Shown here: in pieces, positions 15,924-23,670 of the stretch
How the letters are laid out: every line of letters starts with the position of its first letter
Numbering within the stretch: the stretch's first letter is position 1
DNA from: Holdemanella hominis
Lineage (GTDB): Bacteria; Bacillota_I; Bacilli_A; Erysipelotrichales; Erysipelotrichaceae
DNA length: 25,937 nt
Reading direction: 5' to 3'
Assembly: GCF_014306155.1 (NCBI RefSeq)
Contig: NZ_JACRWH010000028.1
Location: 1 to 25,937 of the forward strand
The notes under the pieces: model-generated
What the model saw: the letters and a program-made list of their open reading frames with translations, nothing else
What the model was told of the DNA's origin: nothing
Databases searched by the model: none
Position numbers and translations under genes: made by a program

Positions 15924-17117
15924 CTATTTTAAGAAGCAAATGCCTCTACCTGATTTTACTTCATTCAATAAAATATGATCGGCTTCTGGAATATGACCAA
16001 TACGATTTCTTTGACCATCCACCATCATATCTTTTAACACAATTTGCACTTCACCACGATAATGAGCCAAATTGTCATTTACGATGACTACATCTCCTCG
16101 ATGATAGTATTCTTCATCTATTTTTCTTTCCGGAATACTCTTTTTACCGTAGAACATTCTTGTCCAGCGAGAACGAATCATGTAGTATGGTGTTTCTCCA
16201 CATTGGTGATACACATTATCAAATAAAATTTCTTTTTCCAAATCTGTGACACCATCATCTAAAATGACTTTAAATGGAACTCTCTCTACATCTCCATGAG
16301 GAAGCAGTTCTGCCAAGTAGTCTTGTCCAACTAGTTTTGGTATATTGACATAAGCTTCGTTCATCACTTGATCAATCGCTTTAAATTCTTCTTCACTCGC
16401 AAAAGCATTTCCGAAGATGATTTCATCCACATCACCTACCGCAATCCAATGACGAACCTGCAATTCAGCTGGAATCCAACGGTGATCTTCAACAGTTGGA
16501 AGTCCATCGTGTACTGGCCATGGCCCATGTGTATTGTCTTCATTACTAGAAATAAAGACAGCACTAGGAATACCCAAATTTGCCAATTCTTTATTGATCG
16601 AACGAATACTTTCTAAATCGGATGCCGTATAACGTTCTGGATAAAAATTGTGGCAAGTAGAGAAGTTCTTTGGATTTGCCCCATTTTCTAATGCCATACG
16701 AACAGCTTGAATCATACAACTTGATAATTCGATTGTAATGTTGTAAGGATTGTTGATTAAAGTCACATCTCTTTGGTCAAAATATGGAAGGTCCATACGA
16801 ATGATGTCTATTCCCATCTCTTTAAAGATGGAGATGTCGCTTTCGCTAGCACCCATTTTCTTAAAGAATGCGGTATTACAGTCACCAGATACTTTCATTC
16901 CATGTTTATGTGCTAAATCACAAAAATTTTTAAAATAATCAAACACTTCTTTTTTTGTGCCCGGAACACTAAACATACTTGTAAAGATTTTTGTGAAACC
17001 ATAACGACTTGCCATTGTTAAATAGTTTTCGATTTCCTCCATAGATTCTTGTTCTGGATATAAAGAAACGCCTAAAATTGGTTTTTTTACTGGTTTTGTT
17101 TCACCTAAAAGTCCCAT
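15924..17117 (-). CDS. mupG: MupG-like 6-phospho-N-acetylmuramidase (DUF871)
   Basis: A 397-residue DUF871 protein. The characterised member, MupG of Staphylococcus aureus, cleaves MurNAc-6-phosphate-GlcNAc imported by a PTS during peptidoglycan recycling. Family features seen: ILGVSLYPEQES near 15-26 opening a TIM barrel, MDLPYFD near 112, and ATCHNFYPERYTASD-type sequence (STCHNFYPERYTA near 156-168). The last 110 residues form the cyclophilin-like domain (from about YYMIRSRWTR). It is somewhat longer than MupG (about 350). It follows the IIC of operon 2 directly, behind the conserved hairpin, with GAGGAG about 10 nt before the ATG. I see no MurQ etherase or MurNAc-specific transporter here, so a different phosphodisaccharide may be the substrate. 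Confidence 0.85.
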   Translation of the reverse strand: MGLLGETKPVKKPILGVSLYPEQESMEEIENYLTMASRYGFTKIFTSMFSVPGTKKEVFDYFKNFCDLAHKHGMKVSGDCNTAFFKKMGASESDISIFKEMGIDIIRMDLPYFDQRDVTLINNPYNITIELSSCMIQAVRMALENGANPKNFSTCHNFYPERYTASDLESIRSINKELANLGIPSAVFISSNEDNTHGPWPVHDGLPTVEDHRWIPAELQVRHWIAVGDVDEIIFGNAFASEEEFKAIDQVMNEAYVNIPKLVGQDYLAELLPHGDVERVPFKVILDDGVTDLEKEILFDNVYHQCGETPYYMIRSRWTRMFYGKKSIPERKIDEEYYHRGDVVIVNDNLAHYRGEVQIVLKDMMVDGQRNRIGHIPEADHILLNEVKSGRGICFLK

Positions 17118-17140
17118 AATTATTTTTCTCCTCTTTTTCT

Positions 17141-17177
17141 AAAAAATAACGACGCCAGCGTTTAGGCCTGACGCCGT
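17141..17177 (-). terminator. Terminator/attenuator between IIC and enzymes, operon 2
   Basis: Identical to the hairpin at 9850-9886: a 10-bp stem with two G-U pairs followed by TATTTTTTAG on the minus strand. Here it is followed by the MupG-like gene instead of a GH1 gene. Confidence 0.7.
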
Positions 17178-17185
17178 TTTCATTA

Positions 17186-18481
17186 TTATTCAGCTTCTGC
17201 TGCTAATGCTTCCTGTTCTTTCTTGTATAACTGGCTGTCATATACCTTGAAGAATGGATACCATACTAGTCCTGCTGGAATGATCATCAAGTAATCCCAG
17301 ATTGCGTTTTGCCAACGTAGTGTTCCTAAGAATGATGCGAATCCCATTGGCATCAATGTCATGATTGGTACAAATCCTGGTACTAAGAATCCGACTTTGT
17401 ATGCTACCAATGTAACAGCCATTACAACGATAATATTCAAGATGTATGGAATACATAAGATTGGATTATACATAATTGGCATACCGAATGTCACTGGTTC
17501 GTTGATTCCAAACCATCCTGGTACTAAGGCAATCTTTGATACGGCTTTGATCTGTTCTGATTTAGCCTTTAATCCAAACAATACTAGTGGCAATGTATTT
17601 CCTGAACCACCACATACACCAATACATCCAAATAACGTTACTGGATAGAATACTAATGCTTCATATCCACCTTGTGCAAACGCTGCTGCATTGTTTGTTG
17701 CTGCCTGTAACATCAATGGCATTAACACTGACATGATGATCATTGTTCCGTGAATTCCAAAGCACCATAATAAGGCTGCAAATGGCATCAAGATGAACAT
17801 ACCCGGAACAGATACTAATGCGTTTAATGGAGCTGACAAGATAGCCATGAATCCTGAACAGATTCCCATTGCTCCGCCTGTACAAGTTGAGATAATTACT
17901 TCTAATGCATATAAAGGAATCAATGCGAATGCCAAAGGCAGAATTGCTGAGAATCCATTTACCAATGATGGTGGACATACATCTGGCATCTTGATTCTTA
18001 CATTGTGATCCTGACAGAATTTTTCAACCTGGCATACGAACCAGCATACAAAGAAACTTACGAACATACCTTGTGAACTTAAATATGTTACATCGATAAC
18101 ACTTGCTCCTGCTTCATTTGTTCCCCAAGTACATGCGATAAGTGCAAAACATACGGCTGTCTGTACACTTGTCATGATTGGCGATTTCAATCCTAATGCT
18201 TTTCCATAGTTGTAAGCCATGATCAATACAATCCACAATGACAATAGATCCATTGTAAAGTGATATGGAGCATATAATACGTTATATACGGCATCTCCAT
18301 TCTGGAAGATTCCAAGCATTGGTCCTACAGCACAAATGATTGAGAAAATCGCTCCGACCATGATTGGAGCCATACATGACATCATCGCACCTTGTAATGC
18401 GCTTAAAAATTTGTTTGATCCTAATTTCTGTCCAAACTCCTGAAGTTTGACCATAAAAGGACTGTTAAAAATACCATCCAT
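17186..18481 (-). CDS. PTS IIC, lactose/cellobiose family, copy 2
   Basis: A 431-residue Lac-family permease, identical in protein sequence to the copy at 9895, with about ten membrane segments and the NEPVTFGMP substrate-site motif. No base difference was seen along the coding sequence, including synonymous sites, which points to very recent copying or gene conversion and not to selection on the protein alone. It heads the MupG/GH1 enzyme set of operon 2. Confidence 0.95.
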   Translation of the reverse strand: MDGIFNSPFMVKLQEFGQKLGSNKFLSALQGAMMSCMAPIMVGAIFSIICAVGPMLGIFQNGDAVYNVLYAPYHFTMDLLSLWIVLIMAYNYGKALGLKSPIMTSVQTAVCFALIACTWGTNEAGASVIDVTYLSSQGMFVSFFVCWFVCQVEKFCQDHNVRIKMPDVCPPSLVNGFSAILPLAFALIPLYALEVIISTCTGGAMGICSGFMAILSAPLNALVSVPGMFILMPFAALLWCFGIHGTMIIMSVLMPLMLQAATNNAAAFAQGGYEALVFYPVTLFGCIGVCGGSGNTLPLVLFGLKAKSEQIKAVSKIALVPGWFGINEPVTFGMPIMYNPILCIPYILNIIVVMAVTLVAYKVGFLVPGFVPIMTLMPMGFASFLGTLRWQNAIWDYLMIIPAGLVWYPFFKVYDSQLYKKEQEALAAEAE

Positions 18482-18516
18482 TATTCTATTTCTCTCTTTC
18501 TTTCTCTTATTCTAAA

Positions 18517-18816
18517 TTATTTCTGTGCGTATAGTTTATTAGCGATTTTCATGATATTTGCACAGTTGCCTACGGCATAGTCGAATGAAGGAATTCCTTC
18601 TGTTGGAAGTCCTGTATCCTGTTTAATCTGGTTCAAACGGTAGCTTACCTGAGGGCCAGTCATGATGATGTCATAGTCTTTATATACATCCATGTATTCC
18701 GAAAGTCCTACGGCATTGATACTGTTGTCTTCGCCTCTTTCTTCCCAGTATTTCTCCATTTTTTTCATCAACAATCCTGTTGACATTCCACCTGCACAAA
18801 CTAATAAAATTTTCAT
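18517..18816 (-). CDS. PTS IIB, lactose/cellobiose family, copy 2
   Basis: A 99-residue IIB with the phosphocysteine Cys7 in VCAGGMSTG. It differs from copy 1 by Met in place of Leu at residue 42 and one silent change. Its ATG overlaps the IIA stop, as in copy 1. Because the proteins are so alike, either IIB should work with either IIA and IIC. Confidence 0.95.
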   Translation of the reverse strand: MKILLVCAGGMSTGLLMKKMEKYWEERGEDNSINAVGLSEYMDVYKDYDIIMTGPQVSYRLNQIKQDTGLPTEGIPSFDYAVGNCANIMKIANKLYAQK

Positions 18817-19151
18817 TCTGTCTTTCCTCCATTCTTGTACATGATGATCATTTCTTTAATCAGTTCCTGTGCTAGCATACTTGTCATCAAGTGATCCTGT
18901 GAATGTACCAGTAACACATTGACGGGTGTTGGGTTTCCATTCACTTCATTGAACAGCAAGTCTGTCTGCGCCTTGTGCGCCAATGTTGAAGCCTCATCTG
19001 ATTTCTTCATCAGTTCATCTGCTTCATCGAAATTTCCATGCTTGGCAGCTTCTAAAGCTTGAAAGGCAAAGGATCTTGCATCTCCTGCATTAGCGATGAT
19101 CCCAAAGGAAATCATTTCGACAGATTGTTCTGCCTTGTTTTCTTCAGCCAT
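18813..19151 (-). CDS. PTS IIA, lactose/cellobiose family, copy 2
   Basis: A 112-residue IIA identical in sequence to copy 1, with His83 as the phosphorylation site and Asp86 as the metal ligand. Two silent base differences from copy 1 are seen. It has the same AAAGGAG ribosome site and is the first gene of operon 2, divergent from the DUF3284 gene. Confidence 0.95.
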   Translation of the reverse strand: MAEENKAEQSVEMISFGIIANAGDARSFAFQALEAAKHGNFDEADELMKKSDEASTLAHKAQTDLLFNEVNGNPTPVNVLLVHSQDHLMTSMLAQELIKEMIIMYKNGGKTE

Positions 19152-19191
19152 TTCAACAGCTCCTTTCTTATCTCAACTCTTTACAGTCTAT

Positions 19192-19230
19192 ACTTTAGTG
19201 TATAAGTTTTCCTTTGTCAAAGCGCTTTCA
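19192..19230 (-). promoter_or_regulatory. Sigma-A promoter and cre site of operon 2
   Basis: The same layout as operon 1: TTGACA (19215-19220), TAAAGT (19192-19197), 17-bp spacer, cre TGAAAGCGCTTTGA at 19217-19230 over the -35, and a TATACAC box beside the -10. All these elements are unchanged between copies. Confidence 0.75.
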
Positions 19231-19248
19231 AAAGCATAAAAAAAACGA

Positions 19249-19380
19249 TTTATACACAAAATTAGTGTATAAATTAGTGTTTTCTGTATAAATTGACTGT
19301 TTCTAAATAGTTTTCTCATTAGTGTATACAATATTTCAATTTATTTTAGTTTGTGTATAAACTTATTCTTTAATGTATAC
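19249..19380. promoter_or_regulatory. GTGTATA operator-like boxes between operon 2 and DUF3284
   Basis: The perfect inverted repeat TTTATACAC-7-GTGTATAAA lies at 19249-19273. Further boxes are GTGTATA at 19322-19328 and 19353-19359 and ATGTATAC at 19373-19380. The region lies between divergent promoters, so one bound regulator could control both operon 2 and the DUF3284 gene. The two-box repeat at copy-1 12062-12081 is broken here, because similarity ends at 19362. Confidence 0.55.
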
Positions 19381-19415
19381 ATTGTGAGAATCATCAGATA
19401 ATTCACAGATGGCAT

Positions 19416-19423
19416 GCTATAAT
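19416..19423 (+). promoter_or_regulatory. Extended -10 promoter of DUF3284 gene, leaderless
   Basis: TGCTATAAT occupies 19415-19423 as a consensus extended -10. The expected start point 7 nt later is the A of the ATG at 19430. The -35 position holds only CAGATA, a poor match. No Shine-Dalgarno sequence precedes the ATG. Confidence 0.6.
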
Positions 19424-19429
19424 TTAGAC

Positions 19430-19936
19430 ATGAAATTAATAAGAACATTTGAAATCACTTCGGATGAGTTTTATGACTATCTTGAAGCTCAATTATTAGA
19501 AGAGATTTCTAAAACCACAAAAAAGAATGCAAAGAAGAGTGTAATCAAATCTGGTTACAGCTACGAAAACAAGGATGCCAGATCAAAGATTGTCATCGAT
19601 AAGTATGTTCGTGGGCAGATTTATCAATCTACAGTCAAATCAGCTACTTCATTTGTTCGTGTATGTTATGAAACACAAGAAACGAAAGAGGGGTTAAAAA
19701 TTAGTTTTGAACAATTTATGAGTGGAGATGAAAAGCTCCCACAAAAAAATGTTTTATATCGTACATGGCATAACTGGATCACATTTGGTAGAATGTCTCA
19801 CGTTTTATATGATATGCGTGATGATATTATTAAGATTCGTAATGGTGAAAAGATTATAAAGGGAAATATGCAGCCTGAAACGCATAAACAATTAAAGAAA
19901 TTTTTAACTAAAAAATTTGAGGAGCAAGATCAATAG
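19430..19936 (+). CDS. DUF3284 domain protein
   Basis: A 168-residue protein starting MKLIRTFEITSDEFYDYLE, the typical opening of DUF3284 proteins, which are small cytosolic proteins of unknown function commonly found near cellobiose-type PTS genes. No catalytic motif or membrane segment is seen; the middle (residues 35-95) is beta-rich and basic. An in-frame ATG at 19409 would add seven residues but lies upstream of the consensus -10 element at 19418-19423, so the ATG at 19430 on a leaderless message is preferred. It is divergent from operon 2 and shares its box-rich control region, which supports a role tied to this PTS. It converges with the regulator gene. Confidence 0.8.
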   Translation: MKLIRTFEITSDEFYDYLEAQLLEEISKTTKKNAKKSVIKSGYSYENKDARSKIVIDKYVRGQIYQSTVKSATSFVRVCYETQETKEGLKISFEQFMSGDEKLPQKNVLYRTWHNWITFGRMSHVLYDMRDDIIKIRNGEKIIKGNMQPETHKQLKKFLTKKFEEQDQ

Positions 19937-19955
19937 TCTTACTCCTCTTTTCTTA
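19919..19955. terminator. Bidirectional terminator between DUF3284 and regulator
   Basis: GAGGAGCAAGA (19919-19929) pairs with TCTTACTCCTC (19937-19947) with one mismatch, followed by TTTTCTT on the plus strand. On the minus strand the same stem is followed by AAATTTTTT. The DUF3284 stop codon lies in the loop. Confidence 0.8.
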
Positions 19956-22577
19956 TAGTTTATTTAAAATCATAATAATGGCAGCCACTTGATTGTCGTC
20001 AATAATGACTTTAAAAGCCTTTTCTAAAGGTTTTAACACCTTCGACACAACTTTAAAGTCTTCTGGATAATCCTCTAAGATCGTATCTGCATCTTTGCAT
20101 GCCTGCTTACAAACTCCTTGTTTACAATTTTCTAATAAACATGCGATGTGCACGAATAGACCTACCTTTTGGTCTGCACTTAGTGAATAAATAATTTCCA
20201 ATTCATCAATGATCGACGGTAAAATCGATTTTAATTTAGATACAGAAATACACTTGAATTGTTCTTCCAAGAAAGAGTATACGGCAGAATAATCCAATTG
20301 TTTCGATTGAATCGGTTCAAACATCAATATTTTATCAATAGCTTCTGGTTTGTTTTCAAACACTTTTGTCATAGAAACAAAAGGAATTCCCATTAATTTA
20401 GGATCATACGTTCCAACAAAACAATGGATACGATAGATTTTCTTTAAAGCCATGACTTGTGAAATCAATTCATCTCGCTTGGAAATTGCCAAAGGAATTG
20501 TTTTAAAGCCTAGGTTTGAATATTGATCGATATATTGTTTCAACTGGAAGGCACCACCCTCGCCCGTATGACACAATGTAATGATAATTTCTTTTCGTGA
20601 ATCATTCATTTGTAGCATCGTCTTCATTTCACGCATTGTTGTATGATACACATACTCTAAATCTATTTCCTGACTACACTTTCTAGCAACGTCTAAGCCC
20701 AATAATGTAATAGGAAAATAAATATAGCGAATCTTAATATCCGTTTCCTCACTAATTGTATCTAACATTGTCTTGATCGAACCCATATCATAGATGACAA
20801 TGATACCTTGCCCATTATCAATTCGTTGTACCAATGTTTTAATTTCTTGTAAAGCCGTAGTTGAATCTTTTTCTAAACACAAATCATAGGCATATACATT
20901 ATTCGTATGTGTCAAAGTATTTGTGACATCACAAAGTGAAGTGGCAACGCCCTTGCCATGGAAGATATATAAAAGTACGGGATGTCCTTCTGTATCCTCT
21001 TCATCTTTAATCAAGAACATCGCAATAATAACAATTTCTTCAATTGGAAGTTCAATATTAAATGTATCCTTAAACATTTGACCCAATTGAATGGATATTC
21101 CATACTCCTTCGGATATTCTTGTACAATATGCACAATTTGATCATCATCTACACGCGACTGATTTAATTGTAATGTTAATAATGAGTTCATATGAAGACA
21201 TAAACCATAGAATACTTGTGGTTGAATTTCTCTTTGAAGCTCATTTTTACAAGCATCCATAATCTTAGTTACCATATGAATAATTTTAGGATCTACAATC
21301 TTTGACAATTGTTCCGTATCATACTCATCATTATAACTACGATAATAGTTGTATCGTTTAAACAACGTATTAACATGACTATTAATAATATTATGAATCG
21401 TTTCCGTGTTGATACCACGTTTTGATAATTCAGTATATTGACTACGGATTTCCGCATATAAATCATGTGTATCCTGATACCTAATCCATTGAGATTCCTC
21501 ATGACAATCATAAATAAACAACATCTGTGATCCTAATAAATCATAAATTTCTGTTGATTGTGTTCTTGAACGAATCAAACTTTTCTGAACTTCATTGTTT
21601 AAATCTGAGATGGTTACCTCAATATTTGAATTTGGATCATCCATGACACGAACACATGCCGTTGCACATGCTCTTTTAATTTCCATTTCCAATCCTTTAA
21701 CATTTAAAGGAAAGTCTGTTAATAATAAAGCCTCTAAAATCTCGCGCTTTACTTCAATATTCTTTTTGGCATTATTAGCCTCAATCATAAAGAAATAATT
21801 GATTAAGGCAAGTTTTTCACTTAAAGGACGACTTGCCAAATCCGGCAATTGAATAACCATAGACATTCTTTGGCTAAACTCTGCATATCCATTTGGGCCA
21901 CAAGATAACACTAAGAATGTAGAATTTGCATCCATAAAGTCTTTACGATCTTCACTAAACAATAAACCTGATTCCAAAAATTCCGATAAACGACTTTTTT
22001 CCGTTGAATTCAACAATTCAGCATTGTCAATAAACAACAGCCCCCCACGACTTTTCGCAAATAAAGAATCCTCTATATTCTTAGGACTAAACAATTTTTC
22101 ATCTAATTCTTCAATATTATTTTTGTAGTGGCGACAATTTATTTTATAAATCGGTGCCCTCTCACTAAATACACCCGCTTCTTTACCATATAAATATAGT
22201 GTATACACAAAGTGAGTGGTTCCACTTCCTGGTTTTGCGGTTACTAATACATTCAAACTATTGTTTGGATATAAAATAGCTGCCTTGGCAACCTGTAACG
22301 CATTGGCAAGACTACCATCGATTCCAATCATCACTCTGCCTACTGTATTTAATTCATTACCTACTTCTTTTTGTGGTAAATAATATAAAACAGGTCGAGT
22401 ATTCGTCTTTTCTAGACGTGCATCTTTCACTAACTCATTCAATAAAGTCGAAACATTCGATCTTTGTAGCTGAAAATAGTCCGCAATGACTTTTGTACTG
22501 ATTCCATCTTTATAGTCTGAATTCGTCATTAATTGTTTTTGTACAAATTCAAATACGCTCTCTTTTGTCGTTTTCAT
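19953..22577 (-). CDS. LevR-like PRD regulator with degenerate AAA+ domain
   Basis: An 874-residue regulator with LevR/CelR-type order. A winged-helix domain (about 1-70) and an AAA+ domain (about 85-320) are followed by PRD1 (His462 in GLCLHM), an EIIA-Man-like domain (His540 in FHGKGVATS), an EIIB-Gat-like segment (Cys669 in LCHTGEGG) and PRD2 (His810 in LFVHIACLL). These residues would be phosphorylated by the PTS to set activity. The Walker A lysine is replaced (AKPGSGTT), Walker B ends FIDNAE and not DE, and no GAFTGA loop is seen, so sigma-54 remodelling looks lost. I start at the ATG with GGAG 8-9 nt upstream; a TTG at 22634 would add 19 residues across the promoter. Two GTGTATAAT boxes precede it. 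Confidence 0.88.
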   Translation of the reverse strand: MKTTKESVFEFVQKQLMTNSDYKDGISTKVIADYFQLQRSNVSTLLNELVKDARLEKTNTRPVLYYLPQKEVGNELNTVGRVMIGIDGSLANALQVAKAAILYPNNSLNVLVTAKPGSGTTHFVYTLYLYGKEAGVFSERAPIYKINCRHYKNNIEELDEKLFSPKNIEDSLFAKSRGGLLFIDNAELLNSTEKSRLSEFLESGLLFSEDRKDFMDANSTFLVLSCGPNGYAEFSQRMSMVIQLPDLASRPLSEKLALINYFFMIEANNAKKNIEVKREILEALLLTDFPLNVKGLEMEIKRACATACVRVMDDPNSNIEVTISDLNNEVQKSLIRSRTQSTEIYDLLGSQMLFIYDCHEESQWIRYQDTHDLYAEIRSQYTELSKRGINTETIHNIINSHVNTLFKRYNYYRSYNDEYDTEQLSKIVDPKIIHMVTKIMDACKNELQREIQPQVFYGLCLHMNSLLTLQLNQSRVDDDQIVHIVQEYPKEYGISIQLGQMFKDTFNIELPIEEIVIIAMFLIKDEEDTEGHPVLLYIFHGKGVATSLCDVTNTLTHTNNVYAYDLCLEKDSTTALQEIKTLVQRIDNGQGIIVIYDMGSIKTMLDTISEETDIKIRYIYFPITLLGLDVARKCSQEIDLEYVYHTTMREMKTMLQMNDSRKEIIITLCHTGEGGAFQLKQYIDQYSNLGFKTIPLAISKRDELISQVMALKKIYRIHCFVGTYDPKLMGIPFVSMTKVFENKPEAIDKILMFEPIQSKQLDYSAVYSFLEEQFKCISVSKLKSILPSIIDELEIIYSLSADQKVGLFVHIACLLENCKQGVCKQACKDADTILEDYPEDFKVVSKVLKPLEKAFKVIIDDNQVAAIIMILNKL

Positions 22578-22615
22578 TCTATTACACTCCATTAAACGCT
22601 TGCATTCGTTTGAAT

Positions 22616-22632
22616 TATACACTATTATACAC
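22616..22632 (-). promoter_or_regulatory. Twin GTGTATAAT boxes before the regulator gene
   Basis: Two direct copies of GTGTATAA on the minus strand begin at 22632 and 22622, exactly 10 bp or one helical turn apart. They match the boxes upstream of both PTS operons. Each contains TATAAT, so one may also serve as the -10; an autoregulated promoter is the simplest reading. Confidence 0.5.
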
Positions 22633-22633
22633 A

Positions 22634-22660
22634 AAAGAAAAAGCCTACATGAAGTAGGCT
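22634..22660 (-). terminator. Terminator overlapping the bile salt hydrolase stop codon
   Basis: On the minus strand AGCCTAC (22654-22660) and GTAGGCT (22642-22648) form a 7-bp stem around TTCAT, followed by TTTTCTTTTG. Two bases of the stop codon (22659-22661) are inside the stem. Confidence 0.8.
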
Positions 22661-23609
22661 AATTTTGCATATGAATTATTTCTTCTTCAATCGTTGGATA
22701 AGAAATAAGTGTTTCACCATCTAAATTCTCATTAAACATATTCACACCACTGATCTGATGATTATTGTATGTCGTATAATAGTAAATTCCATTTCTTAAG
22801 TCGCAACAAGACGTATAAATTGTATATTCATACTTTCCTGGTTCCACTTCACAAAGACCTTTTTGTTGCTTGACACTACCAATAATGTGGAAATATTGAC
22901 TTAAATCATTCTTATCACTCGTCGCATTGGCTCTTGTATAGGCAACACGCACAAATCTGGATCCACTCGATAAATCACCCGGAAGTCCCATAGCTCCAAA
23001 GCCGCGTGAATAGGCAGTTAAATCCAATCCAAAGTTATTTTCAGGTTGTTTGTTTGATAAATACATATAGTCATTCAAACGAAATAACTGCATAGGAAAT
23101 GGCGGATTGTTTGTCAAAACATGCGTAGGATTATCATATACATGCATACCATCTTCCATACACTCCACGACAATGCTTTCATTTTCATCACTGATCATAT
23201 AGTGTAATTCAGCTACTGGAAATTGTTCATTAAATGGTGTCGCACAAACATTTGTATTTTCTAATACAACTCTTGCCTCTTTGACACTTGCACATTGCGA
23301 TAAGATCCAAGGAATAAATTCAAAGGCAGCCACATTGTTCTTGGCTTCTTGGACTTCATAAAACTTTGCATTCCCAATAAAGTTTAATCCAGCCATTCCC
23401 AAGCCTTTCTCATTCATGGCATCATAATACAATGGATACTCTTCAAATACATGGGCCATACCAATCAGAGCATAATGACTTTCATGTTTATCTAAATGTC
23501 TAAAATGAAAATCATAATTGCGCGGCGTAACAGCTACTTGTTCTCCATATGAAAATTCATAATCTAAATTCCTTCCAAAAAACTGATTAAAGCTTAATGC
23601 GGTACACAT
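22659..23609 (-). CDS. bsh: Choloylglycine (bile salt) hydrolase
   Basis: A 316-residue Ntn hydrolase of the choloylglycine hydrolase family, which splits conjugated bile salts into bile acid and glycine or taurine. Starting at the ATG at 23609 gives MCTALSF, placing the catalytic Cys2 where it is exposed after Met removal; GGAG lies 9 nt upstream. An ATG at 23618 would add MIL and hide the Cys. Other active-site residues are visible: Arg13 and Asp16 in GRNLDYE, Asn76 in AGLNFIGNA, Asn167 in LTNNPP, and Arg221 in SRFVR. The GLN motif, where penicillin V acylases usually carry Tyr, favours a bile salt hydrolase. There is no signal peptide. It stands alone between terminators. Confidence 0.9.
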   Translation of the reverse strand: MCTALSFNQFFGRNLDYEFSYGEQVAVTPRNYDFHFRHLDKHESHYALIGMAHVFEEYPLYYDAMNEKGLGMAGLNFIGNAKFYEVQEAKNNVAAFEFIPWILSQCASVKEARVVLENTNVCATPFNEQFPVAELHYMISDENESIVVECMEDGMHVYDNPTHVLTNNPPFPMQLFRLNDYMYLSNKQPENNFGLDLTAYSRGFGAMGLPGDLSSGSRFVRVAYTRANATSDKNDLSQYFHIIGSVKQQKGLCEVEPGKYEYTIYTSCCDLRNGIYYYTTYNNHQISGVNMFNENLDGETLISYPTIEEEIIHMQN

Positions 23610-23670
23610 TAAAATCATCTCCTTCTACTTAGTAGCTTAACACAAACTAAAAAAAGATTACACACATAAT

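Larger units (their letters stand above)
17136..19362. repeat. Duplicated PTS head block, copy 2
   Basis: Copy of 9845-12071 with seven substitutions, found here at 18693, 18736, 18875, 18972, 19238, 19244 and 19318. Flanks differ: on the left the block joins the MupG-like gene, on the right the DUF3284 gene. The differences and unique flanks make an assembly collapse or duplication artefact unlikely. Confidence 0.95.

Noticed and set aside
9845..19362. Duplicated PTS block as an assembly artefact
   Set aside because: The copies differ at seven positions and have different genes on both sides, so they look like two real loci.
19382..19407. TGTGA/TCACA inverted repeat upstream of DUF3284 as a Crp/Fnr site
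   Set aside because: The 15-bp spacing does not fit the 6-bp (TGTGA) or 4-bp (TTGAT) spacing of that family.
22199..22208. GTGTATACAC palindrome inside the regulator gene as an operator
   Set aside because: It encodes conserved-looking protein (VYTLYLYG) well inside the gene and stands alone, so chance is the better explanation.
22659..23609. Penicillin V acylase instead of bile salt hydrolase
   Set aside because: The AGLNFIGNA motif has Asn where acylases of this family usually have Tyr, though sequence alone does not exclude mixed activity.
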